30,702 bases of DNA from Perkinsus olseni (Eukaryota > Perkinsozoa > Perkinsida): contig JABANN010000418.1 of assembly GCA_013115125.1 (NCBI GenBank), positions 1 through 30,702 on the forward strand. The letters are read 5' to 3'. Positions 1-9,752 of this stretch are shown one piece after another. Both the position numbers and the translations under genes were made by a program. Below the pieces are notes generated by a model. The model was given only the letters and a program-made list of their open reading frames with translations, made no database searches and had not been told where the DNA came from. Position 1 is the first letter of the stretch, and the number at the start of each line of letters is the position of its first letter.

Positions 1-2
1 CC

Positions 3-20
3 ACCCCCCCCCCCCCCCCC
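3..20. repeat. Poly-C tract
   Basis: Near-uninterrupted C run at the left edge, directly before ordinary sequence. It may be a low-complexity tract or an assembly-edge artefact. Confidence 0.7.
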
Positions 21-74
21 ATAATTTCTATTCAACCCGCACCCGGCATATCCGCTCTTGTACCGCCAACGGCC

Positions 75-176
75 ATATAGGCTACGGCCCCCCTATATAG
101 GCTACGGCCCCCTATCCCCCTATATAGGCTACGGCCCCCTATCCCCCATATAGGCTACGGCCCCCTATCCCCCATA
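75..176. repeat. Short tandem repeat, about 4 copies
   Basis: The core tataggctacggccccc recurs four times. Spacing is 20 nt between the first two copies and 25-28 nt between the later ones, where a cctatccccc spacer is added. The copies are nearly identical, so the array is young. No gene overlaps it. Confidence 0.8.
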
Positions 177-1391
177 TGGGCTTCTGAATGGCATAGATGT
201 TGAAAAGGTGCAGACTTTTCTCTCCCCATGAGCCTTTTATTCTATAATAGTAGTTGGCTCATGTGGAGAGGCTCAGCAAGATACTCGTCTCGCTAATATC
301 GAAGTTCTTCGATGTGCACCATAGAGTAACCGTTGCGATCTCTTCGAAGAGATACTCTCTCCAATGTGCTGAGGGGGTCTCTGTGGCGAGTGATTAGCAG
401 TGTGATCAGATGGTTTGCCGAGAAGGTATCCTCAAAGGGTGCATTCGAACAGAGATTCTCTGTCAGAGGAGCTCCCTTTTATTCCAGCGAGTGTTGCTAT
501 TGCTTCGATCGACAGTTAAATTGCCCACTGATGAGCGCCTCATCAGCTTATCTATCTCTCAGATCGCTTTTAACCATCACACGCCCCATCAACGATATCT
601 CCTGTGCCATGCCTGGTACTTCCTTGATTTCTGTCGACGGGTTATCTGTCAGCGAGGCAGTCATAGATGCTCTGTCAATGATGACACAACCTGCTCCTTT
701 CGAAAGTCTTTTCACGATGGTACGCCTTGGTGAGAGCCCCTTCGGGCTGAACTCTCTCTCTCTAAGGACGTTTATAGGAAAATCATGTCGAGGAGGAAAT
801 CACGCTGAGAGCATCATTTTTGGTTGTCAGCTCCCGTGACGGTGGAAACTTGTCCTCTGTTCCGTACGTACCGCGAAGCGAGTTGTCTTGAGCCTGCACT
901 CCAACCACTCCGCTCTGGGTCTATGCAGGGCACCCTCGAGTGAGGATCTGCGCACTATCCGGAGTGGAATCTGAGGATGCCACGTCAACTCAGGTGTGTC
1001 AACTTGATAATAACCTCACAGTGAACGACAAAGCGAAAAGCCAAACCACTCGAATGTGACCACGCATCCAGTGGGAGGACTGAGACTAAAAAATATCGAT
1101 TCGGTAAGTTAAGAGCGACTGCGTCCGCAGATGTGGCCGAGAAAAAATCATCGTCTGCTCATACATGTACGGGTAGGCCCTACCTTGGTAACTCTACCGT
1201 CTATCGGAGGGTAGGAGTAGCTCAGGAAGCCGCTTTGCGCTGTTCCAGACCTCAGCAGGAGAAGACGGACTAAAGAGATTCGTGTGCCTGATTGGGAGCC
1301 CGAAGAACCACATAGTCAAAACGACAAGCTCACGCTCACCGCTTCACATGAGGGCTGAAATCAAATTATACACGCGGGTGGAATGTATGGT
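177..1391. other. No convincing gene
   Basis: Open frames exist (for example 333-839 plus) but their translations lack domain character, a signal peptide or exon signals. Minus-strand sequence near 800-825 resembles the leader upstream of the small peptide gene at 2540-2722 (a ctctcagcgt-type site before an ATG), but no matching peptide follows it. Confidence 0.5.
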
Positions 1392-1592
1392 TCAACACAC
1401 GCAATGCCAGTAGATATTGACCGGGGATATCGGAGTGCATTTGCAGCCTGGCGAGCAAGTACCAGAACAGAAACCCGAGTTCAGTTCGTCATCCTTCGTC
1501 ATGGGCCTAGGGGCGGAGGGCTCGGCCTTGATACCAGAGCACTGCATCAAGCAGTATACAGCGCAAACAAGGAGGACAGCGAGGCAGCGCAG
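1392..1592 (-). CDS. Small secreted cysteine-rich peptide (copy A)
   Basis: I do not recognise the family. From about position 1592 the minus strand encodes 66 residues. They begin with a hydrophobic signal-peptide-like segment (LRCLAVLLVCAVYCLM), then a polar linker, then a C-terminal module with six cysteines (C-x3-C-x3-C-x-C-x10-C-x-C) ending at the stop. The layout matches the peptide at 2540-2722: short leader, acidic or polar spacer, then paired cysteines up to the last residue. A secreted, disulphide-bonded peptide is inferred. The start is not settled. The nearest upstream in-frame Met is at about 1709, and a short spliced 5' exon is possible. Codons upstream of 1592 look less gene-like. 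Confidence 0.45.
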   Translation of the reverse strand: MRCLAVLLVCAVYCLMQCSGIKAEPSAPRPMTKDDELNSGFCSGTCSPGCKCTPISPVNIYWHCVC

Positions 1593-2539
1593 GCGATTTA
1601 CGACAGTGATTGCCGGCTTTAGAGGCGCTAAAGGACTTGTTGCACGCACGCTCCATGAAGCATCAAAGAGCTCAAGCCGAGCCGGTTCGGCGGGGGTTCT
1701 GGTGAGCATGTTCCGAGTGTGCTCCGCGGTGGATGTCATTGGGAGTTCGTCGTGGTGGGTGTGAAGATTTGAGGCAGTTATACAGCAATGGGCTAGCAGC
1801 ATGAACCAGCTGTCATATCCTGAGCGAGTCGCAAAGCGCGAGGGACATCGCGCGCCCAACAGCTGTCAAGAAACCGAACCCCCGTAAGTCAGTCTGCAGG
1901 GACTCAGCGGAGGTTGGTTTGGGCATGACTTTGCCCCAGCTGCAGCGGACGGCCTGACGGATGCACTGTTCTGGAGGGGGACAGGGATGATTCATCTGCC
2001 ATTCTATCCGGCCCTCTGTGCGGAGAAGATGAATGACTCTGTTTGTGATGAGCAGTCGTACATCCGATTTCCTCATCGCCGAGAAATATCAAAAATCTGA
2101 TCGCCGATTTGCCGTCGCAAGGGCTCTACAGTCTCGCTTGGTCTGTTATTGTCGTGGACAGGCCTCAGCCCGTGTCAGCCGGAACTTTCATTAGGACCTT
2201 CGTTGCGATGGATTCTGTGTGGAAGAGTTCGAGGCCAGTGCCCATATTCTACCATGTTACTCGGCAACAGGAAACGAAAGAGAAAAATCTTGCACCGAGA
2301 ATTGACTGATTGATCGTCCGACTCGATGACAGAATGATAGCGGACCGGAAATTCATCGACTTATAGCTTCTCGGGAGGCCGTACCAGAGCCACGCGAGAG
2401 CCCACTGACGGAAATCGCGGGAAGGGATTATGGTGGTCCCGGGGGAAGGCTATATGATCCGCACGAGCCGAAAGGACTGTAGGACAATAGGCTAGATTAC
2501 TCTGAGACTAATACTCCCTACTCCCCATTGATGAGGCGT
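1593..2539. other. No convincing gene between the two small peptide genes
   Basis: Only short overlapping open frames with arbitrary composition are present. I see no repeats, RNA genes or splice-linked exons. Confidence 0.45.
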
Positions 2540-2722
2540 TCAACAATCGCAGCATATCGCTATCCCCGTGGGCAGGGTGCAGCATTGACAGCCGGCGATC
2601 GGACATACCATACCAGGGAGACACAACACGACTCCTCCCACACTCGGGTCAGCAATATGTTCCTTCATACTGGAACTTTGCTGAATGGCGCACACAGCGA
2701 TGAGCAGCGCGAGGAAGCGCAT
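2540..2722 (-). CDS. Small secreted cysteine-rich peptide (copy B)
   Basis: A 60-residue single-exon frame with an ATG. Residues 1-18 (MRFLALLIAVCAIQQSSS) form a textbook signal peptide. A short spacer follows, then a C-terminal module dense in cysteine (eight after the leader) that ends CCDC. The Met sits 20 nt downstream of a gctttcag site, which is suitable as a trans-splice acceptor. It pairs with copy A about 950 nt downstream on the same strand, which suggests a small tandem family of secreted peptides. Function is unknown. Export is inferred from the leader and cysteine pattern only. Confidence 0.55.
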   Translation of the reverse strand: MRFLALLIAVCAIQQSSSMKEHIADPSVGGVVLCLPGMVCPIAGCQCCTLPTGIAICCDC

Positions 2723-3812
2723 TAACGTTGAGAGACCAACGCTGAAAGCGTCATTTTTTCCTGTGTGAGAGCCTATTGCCGGTGCCAGTTGGCCTGAGAG
2801 TCGGAAATGAGCGTCATGGCCACTCTGAAGGCAATACGGTCGATTACGTCATGATCATGTCTCTCTCACCTCTATGATTCGGGATCGATTCCCCCGTAGC
2901 CCTACCACGCGTGCGCTGAGCTTGTTGTAGGGTTCGCGTCGGGTATGAACTAGTGGTGACTCTAGAGCTCAGATTCAGTTAACACAACCGTAAGGGGCCT
3001 TAGGTTGAGTGGTTAGTGAGAGGGGTGACCACACAGGGCGATTGGAGCTGGGACGACGACCAACTACACCAGCCGCGCCGATTCGCTATAGATCTGAATC
3101 AGATCTATAGCGAATCAGATCATCTGATAAAGCACACATGCACACGAAGTCCGCAACATCCCACTACAAGCTTAACTACAGGCATCGATGGGAAGGCAAA
3201 TCACATATTCGAAGGCACATGAACAGAGAACCCAGCGCTACAAAAAACCATGAATGGGGGAGGAAAGGGGGGAAGAGAACCTCGAAACCTGTCCCGAAAC
3301 CCGAGGCGGCAACCAGATCTCTAAACTGTAGCCGATGGCAGCCGAAGCTAAGCGGTAGTTTACACCAAACTAGCTTCCCGAAAACGTACGACTCGTTTCC
3401 CCCAACAGAAGACTGCCTCGGAAATGCTAGAAGTACGTCGTCGCCTTCTCGACTGGCGAGCGATGTTATCTCTCTTTGCACGAAATATCTATTTCCCCCT
3501 GCTGTGTTGCGTTTAATAATTGTGGATCTTCGCTGACACAGTCCGAAGAGCTTACTATCATGAGCAGTATCCCGGGTTGATAGCGGCAAGAGTGTGTGAG
3601 TGTCTAGCCTAATACCGGGACCGGCTCGGTTGCACTCTCACCGACGACATGCTCACCTCCTGGGAACTTTCGTGGCTCAGACCGATTATTGGTCACCGAT
3701 ACGAAGTGATCATCGATCGGTTTGTGAAGAGCCCCCCCCTCCGCGCTGTTGGCAACGACAGTGACCGTGCTTCTCGATGGTGCATTCATGCAGTATTCAT
3801 CAGGTCACTGTT
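2723..3812. other. No convincing gene; contains a strong hairpin
   Basis: Overlapping frames on both strands (3138-3536 plus, 3176-3589 minus) cover the same DNA and neither has recognisable features. The only clear structure is the palindrome at 3080-3116. Confidence 0.45.
3080..3116. repeat. Perfect 17-bp inverted repeat with 3-nt loop
   Basis: gattcgctatagatctg, then aat, then its exact reverse complement. Such a long perfect stem would fold in RNA or extrude in DNA. It lies in a gene-poor stretch about 700 nt upstream of the first secreted-protein gene. No U-run follows it. Confidence 0.85.
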
Positions 3813-4700
3813 ATGTTGACTAAACCTTCCATCGCCGAAGCCCTATCGGCTGCTACCGCTTTGCTGCTGTCGAGCCTGCCCCTCTCCGACGCGACCAAAG
3901 CAGCAGCCCGATCCATTCCCGCCTATGATGTAAGGACAGTGTCGGTGTGCTTGACGCTCGTGGCTTACCATCCAGCGTGTTGCCCCTGTACATTCTCAAG
4001 AAGCAAATAATTTGCTGCAAATTCATTTTCCCCATCGGCGTAGACTGGGAACGACACGCCTGTTTCGTTTCCCTCAGGACTATCCGCTTGCCAGATCTGC
4101 AGTCTTCGACGAGAGGGGCAACGCCCTTCATTGCAAATACAGCAACGACCAGTTTCGGAAGCGCAATGAATATTCAGCGGCACTGGACTTCTATATCGCC
4201 GGTAGCAGCGTGATGACAGGAACCATCACCTGCCCTAAGGCGGGTGACGAGGAGGCCTTTCAAGCTTCGTAAGACGCAAGGATGAACTGCCTTTCTTCCC
4301 AGCCGTGCTTCCCGTTCGTAGTTACCAGAGAAGCCCCACTCTCAAGATGTATAACCCGGACTTCATCCGAGGAGACGCCGGCTTCACATTCAACGATTCT
4401 CCTCCCCCAGACGGGACCGGTTCGGATCCGCTCAGACAAGTCACTTTATCGACCCGTCGCTTTCGTAGAAGAAAACCGTCGCAGATGGACGCTGACTTGA
4501 GGAAGGCTTTCTGCTCCGCTGCGATTGAGACTTCCAAGGTTAAAATCGGTAGTTTCGCGGAGTTGTGCACCAAGGTACGCGAGTTCTCCGAAGCCGCCGT
4601 CAAAGAAACTCTCAAAGCTGCCCGCGAAGCTGCCAATCGTGAAGAGTGGACGCCCGCGCCTGATAACAGTGGTTCAAATAAGATCGTTCTTCAGAAATAG
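3813..4700 (+). CDS. Tandem secreted-protein family, copy 1 (3 exons)
   Basis: Unrecognised family. Exons 3813-3929, 4078-4268 and 4322-4700 join in phases 0 and 2 to give 228 residues. Residues 1-30 are a signal peptide (MLTKPSIAEALSAATALLLS onwards), ending in an Ala-rich cleavage region. Exon 2 begins DYP and carries the family motifs NALHC, LDFYIAGS and ITCP. Exon 3 carries MYNPD, SPPP, DPLR and a C-terminal helical stretch with CSAAIE and FAELC. Four cysteines are shared with copies 2 and 3 (one each in HCxY, TCP, CSxAI and LC), which suggests two disulphides. The start is the only ATG that gives the leader. The role is unknown; secretion is inferred. The three copies lie in one orientation within 5.4 kb, so local duplication produced them. 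Confidence 0.8.
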
Positions 4701-5771
4701 TGGGAGCAGCTACGTTGGGACTCTCCAGGCCGGGCACCCCCCTATGAGTTACTATTTATCAATTTCGCTCTATTGTTATTAGGAAGAGCTTGGATAGTAT
4801 CGAACGTGAAAGAGGATGCGTGAATAAGATTATCATGATGATGATGATGTTGCTGTTCCGTGCTCTCATTTTGTGTTGGCCTGTATCTTAATGAAGCCTT
4901 CGCTGTGATTCTGGCCTCCGTTCCGTCCACCCGTACTGTAGGGGACCGCGGGGGAGCAGGGCTACGATTGTTGGGTAAGAATCTTTAGCCTTGGGCGTCA
5001 TTCTACCGATAAGAGTACTTCGTTAACAACCGGCTCAGTAGCACTTACGGACACTAGAAGATAGAAGCGAAACCCACGCGAACAATTGGCACTCTTCGGG
5101 TAGATGGGGCAGGTAAGTTACTGTGAGTTAGCGCTATCGTATTCTTACCATCCCATCGTGACGCAGTTTGACTGACCCCGACACTCGAAGAGGAGATAAT
5201 TTCGACGCGCCCTTGAAGTTCTCCGTTGCTGGGAGAAATAATCTCCCGAGGGCAGCATACGCAAAGGGTACGCGGCACAAAGTCGGGAACCCCGCTCAGC
5301 GGAAGTTGCGGAGGAAGTCAGCTGGGAAGGAAAATTTTTCAGGAGCTTTCTGATAATTAGTTCATCTACCAAGCAAGCGCTTCCTTCGATTGATACGCAA
5401 TTTATAGGGTTATGGTCTCTACCAGTATGACTGATGCAGAACTGTAGTGACAACAACAGGCCGGGTTTGACGACGTTTCCGCCGCTCGAAGTCTGACGCG
5501 GTAACGCCTAGAGGCGAGCGATACCGCTGTCTTACGCGCGAGAGACATATTCCTTCACAGGCCTTCATTGAGGGCCCTTCAGCTTAGAGTGAAGTCCGGG
5601 GCAAGTTGTGAGAATCGGCCTTCCTCGCGTTCTATGAAGTGGCACAGACGGACTAGAGCCAGTGTCAAAACTGAGGAGCGTATCTTAGGGTTCCACCATC
5701 AAAAGGGTCGCGGCAACAGCGAGCACTCGGATTATCGATAGTTTTATGCAGTTTTCTTGCTGATCAATTAA
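4701..5771. other. Intergenic, copies 1 to 2
   Basis: No exon-like frame is seen. A short (ATG)n run lies near 4833-4850. The motif gtatcttaggg near 5681 resembles motifs in many introns of this window. Confidence 0.45.
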
Positions 5772-6621
5772 ATGCCGGCTAAGAAGTTCATCATCGGGGC
5801 CTCAGCAGCTGCAGCAGCAGTGTTTTCAAACTTACCCTTCTGTGCCGCGATCGGAGCAACCGCCTCTGCCGACGTAAGAACCTCTAACACACAGACAGCG
5901 GTCAGTAGGCGTTGATCGAACCACTGATGGCGGGCAGCAATGGGAGTAGATGTCTATGCATATGATGAGTTTTATTAACCGTTTTTACGGGACGATGAAG
6001 TTTGTCGTTCTCAGGACTACCCTGGGGAGATATCTTCGACCTTCGACGATAGGAAGAACGCCCTTCGTTGTTCATACGGCCATGGCAAGAAACGCACTGA
6101 GCTATCGGCGTCTTTCGACTTCTACATTACCGGGAGCACCATGAAAACAGAGTCCATCACCTGTCCTAGGGCTGGTCGTCGGAAGGCGTTCCGAACAGCG
6201 TAAGAAGTTGATGAAAGGCAGCGTATCTTTCGCCGAACCTTGCTTTCTGTATGACAGTTACTACATGCACCCCGCTCTGAGGATGTATAATCCCGACCCG
6301 GCAAGTGGCCGGCGTAGTTACGTTTTCAGGGTGTCCCCTCCTCCTAGAAACACCGGTTTGGATCCCCTCAGGAAGCTCAGCATACCGGATCCTCGTTTCC
6401 ACGATAAGGATGAACTTCTCACCGCAGCCAAGGAGAGACCGTCCAGTTGCTCCGTTGCGATTGAGGTTATCAAGAAGGAATTTGGCTACACCTTCCCGGA
6501 GCTGTGCAGTGCGTATCGTGAAGAGTCTAGAGAGGCGATCAGAGCTGCGAAGCGCGAGGGATGGGACTTCACCAATAATACACTTGGTTCAACAGACGTG
6601 ATGCCGAGGTCCCCGAAGTGA
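5772..6621 (+). CDS. Tandem secreted-protein family, copy 2 (3 exons)
   Basis: Exons 5772-5873, 6015-6199 and 6258-6621 give 216 residues, with the same intron phases as copy 1. The leader (residues 1-29) has a hydrophobic Ala-rich core and ends near CAAIGATASA. Exon 2 starts DYP and keeps NALRC, FDFYITGS and SITCP. Exon 3 keeps RMYNPD, RVSPPP, LDPLR, CSVAIEV and FPELC, then a basic helical tail. Introns are 141 and 58 nt. Exon 1 encodes only the leader plus a few residues, so the first intron separates secretion signal from mature protein in all three copies. Function is unknown. Confidence 0.8.
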
Positions 6622-6899
6622 GCGCGTAGCGATGGCGGGGGAGTACTTGAATCTGCGAACCTGGTGTTTTTGTTTTTTTATTTCCCGACGAAGGGGTTAT
6701 GACGATGGAATTGGCTGTATTGTGATGATACTTTGAACCATGGTGATGGGCATGCAGATGTTATTGTTCAAAGCAACTTAGATTTCGCGTTCGATTCAGT
6801 CCGTTGGTGGAGGGAATATTATAACCGTCGATGTCATAGACTTTTCCCACAGCTTTCCATCGCGAAGGTCTGGATTTGAACTCTAGGCAGAGATGAAGG
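6622..6899. other. Intergenic after copy 2
   Basis: AT-rich patch with a T-run near 6667. No gene-like signal. Confidence 0.4.
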
Positions 6900-7608
6900 T
6901 CACCTGGAGCCCGTTCAAGTGCTCCAATATCCGAGTCTTAGTTCTCGGAAAGAGCACCCTTCCGAGCTCAGAGAAAAATTGTCCGTTCAAGTGCAAACTT
7001 TACCCGAGTTCACTTCCCGAGAGCTAAGAAATTCTCTGCGGCCTGGAAATCCGAGCTCTCGGATAACTCGAGCCGAGTTCTTAGTTCAAGTGCCGCCCAC
7101 TCGGCTCGCTAAAGGTGAATCCGAGTCCGAGTGGAGAGGGCTAGTGTTTCCGAGTCCTTTCGAAACCCGAACTTCCTGCGAACGCAACGCTTACGTTCCC
7201 TTGGATCATACTATGCTATGGAATGATTACTACCAGTAATGTAGCTACTCGGAATAGCCTATTCCTCACTGTGAGGGCCTCATAGTGCAAACTCATATTG
7301 TATTGACGAGAACGAAGTAAAGAAGTTGCGTTGTGTTTCTGTCCCGCAGCGCGTTTCGTCGCAGGAATTAGTTCACCGAGTAAGGCTACTTTTCCGAGTC
7401 GGAGACATTCCTCACAGCAATGACTTGAACACGAGAAAAATTAACTCGGGATTCGTACTTTGCAAAACAGCTCAGAAATGCGACCAAACCAGCGGCCGGA
7501 CTTGAACAGACGATTACTCGGAACTCGTTCACTAGGAGTACTGACTCGGAGGGAAGTACTCAGACTCGGAACTCGGAAGTGCTTTGCACTTGAACGGGCT
7601 CCTGGTGA
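6900..7608. mobile_element. Non-autonomous inverted-repeat element (MITE-like)
   Basis: The ends are 23-nt inverted repeats with one mismatch: left 6900-6922 (tcacctggagcccgttcaag...) and right 7586-7608. The interior holds more than a dozen copies of ACTCGG/CCGAGT in both orientations, concentrated toward the ends, like subterminal transposase-binding repeats. The phrase gttcaagtgc recurs internally too. Frames inside (6919-7239, 7460-7714) follow the repeats and are not protein-like. No clear target-site duplication could be seen. Superfamily unassigned. Confidence 0.7.
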
Positions 7609-8371
7609 TGGAACTTGCTTGGGGCTGCTTCAACTGATGATCCCACATGTAGGGGCACAATGTGTTCGGAATCTTGCTTCGATCTCGCATTGTTGGGAGA
7701 TTCACGATTTATAAGTTCACCAGAATCTGGTGACCAGATGGACGCGAAAATGTTGCGGCTCGATCGGAGCAGAACGCCGATGCTCCCTGTAGCAACACAA
7801 CACAGCCCGACTATCAGTCATCCTTCACCAAAACCACATTGGGGGCAAAGAAAAGGCCAACCCAGTCCGATACAACCTACGTGGTAACATTACTTTACGG
7901 CAGGGGAATGGGGCAGTCCGACAGAATGTTGATAGTAGTTTGCATTTCTAGTAGGAAGCTACTTGACCGTCCGGCTGGGCTTGAGCTTCTCCATGCCAAC
8001 CAAAAGAGACCGCGAGGACCAGCGAGTTATTCTGGGTTCTGGGTGATCCTAGTTTACAGCATCTCCTAGCGGGAGATCTACGGTTTATGTTGCTTAACAG
8101 TCCGTATTGGAGATGGTCCCTACGCTCGAGCACCGGAAAGGCGAGCGATATCTCCCTCCGTTGCGCGAGCTCCTTTTTCCAGTACATATCGCAACTCGGC
8201 ATTGGACCGCGTGAGGTTCTGGATGTCAGTCTAGACCCATGCATCATCGGTTGACGGTGAATTCGGAAGCTGCTTTGGAAGGCCGCGCGGTGACAAACAC
8301 CACAGATGGCTTCTCTGCGATGGGCATCGAGAGTGATGCAGATCTGCGCAGTTTCGGAGCTAGAAATAATA
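7609..8371. other. Intergenic before copy 3
   Basis: Several long overlapping frames on both strands but none with domain character. I see no support for a gene here. Confidence 0.4.
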
Positions 8372-9185
8372 ATGTCGACCAACCAGCTGATCATCGCATC
8401 GTTGGCGACAGCAGTTGCACTGCTCTCGAGCTTACCCTTCTCTACTGCGATCGGGGCAGCAGCCCTGTTCGACCCGGCTGGTGATGTAGGTTAGCCCACC
8501 GATTCTCGTAACCGCACTCACAGCGGTCACTGAACCGTGAAGGATAGTCGTTTCTCCGCACAGGTCCGATAGAAACTGTTACTCACTCTTAGGGGCCCTA
8601 AGTTAGGGCTACCCCGAGAGGAAGAAAGCATCATTCGACGAGACAAGAAACGCCACTCACTGTTCCTACAGTAACGACAGGAGAAACTCAGAGCAGTGGG
8701 CATCATTGGACTTCTACATCACGGGAAGTAGCATCCGAACAGGATCGATCGTTTGTTCCGAGACCAACCGTTGGGATACTTTCCGAGCCGCGTAAGTGAT
8801 GCATGCAGGATGATATAGAATCGAAGAGCCTCTCTACGTTGTAGTTACTGGACTAGCAACGTCCTCAGACTGTACAATCCCGACGTCTTGAGACTTCGCC
8901 GTAGCTATTTTTTCCCATCGCCCTCCTCCTGAGAACGCCGGCCGGGATCCGCTCAGAGAGGTGCACCTCTCAGCGCCTCGTTTCTACAACATAGGTCGCT
9001 GTTCCGACGCCATCAAGGCTATCAAGCAAAAGTTCGGCGGAACTTTCTCTGACTTGTGCGCGCAGTTCTCCAGAGTTTCTCAGGGAACCGTCAACGCTGC
9101 TGTACGGAATGAGTGGCTGTTTGTTGATGAATTAGAGACACTCACGATGGTATTTCCTCGTCGCGGTCCAGCACCGTCGAGTTGA
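8372..9185 (+). pseudogene. Tandem secreted-protein family, copy 3 (frame break in exon 3)
   Basis: Exons 8372-8485, 8607-8791 and 8845-9185 align with copies 1 and 2 and use the same intron positions. The leader MSTNQLIIASLATAVALLSS is intact. Exon 2 starts GYP and keeps NATHC, LDFYITGS and the second cysteine. Exon 3 starts with RLYNPD, but the frame then breaks within about 50 nt, around a T6 run near 8908-8913. The downstream part (PPPENAG, DPLREV, CSDAIKAIKQ, FSDLC) is in another frame and stays open to 9185. A loop present in copies 1 and 2 between PRF and CS is shortened here. The intact splice sites and conserved motifs suggest either a recent pseudogene or a homopolymer sequencing error. 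Confidence 0.6.
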
Positions 9186-9752
9186 CGCCGTGCCTCAAAA
9201 GTTTTATCATATTCACCCGGTTCAATCGCTATAACATCGCCGCCTGACCAGACTTATTCGAAAATTGCACGCCGGCATGTCACAGTGATGATTCGGTGGT
9301 TGTCCTTGTTTACCCGATTTTTGTGTTCACAGAAGTTCCTATGAAAAAGATGTCATCGCGCTGGCACTAGGAAGGTTTCTCACACTACCCATCGTCGTTG
9401 ATATCGGCTGCCAGTAAACTCCCCTCGATTTAAAAGGCGCACGATGGCTAGTGCGGCAATTGCGCACAAATCGCAGCGTGTGCGCGCTGTTGACCACCCT
9501 TGTATTATAGCTCCCCTCTTCATCACAACTCACACATGTCTGTCGGTGTCGAAAAACTCATGAGTTCCGAGCCTTGTACGACTCGTACAGGTATGGTGGT
9601 TGGCCATGGCTCGGCCCGAGCAAACAACGCGTGCTTCAGGGAGCAGCGCAGATGAAAGGATGTCACCCCGGTGTCAACTATCATCATCAAAACCACATTG
9701 AAGGGTGAGTAAAAATCCGCAAGACCCCGGAAGCCAGCACATAACTCTCGCT
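9186..9752. other. Intergenic between convergent genes
   Basis: Separates the plus-strand secreted-protein cluster from the 3' end of the minus-strand symporter. Nothing gene-like seen. Confidence 0.5.

Noticed and set aside
333-839. 168-residue open frame at the left
   Set aside because: Low-complexity composition, no leader, domain or splice context; a second frame overlaps it.
3138-3589. Overlapping frames of about 130 residues on both strands
   Set aside because: Both cover the same DNA; neither has conserved or structural features.
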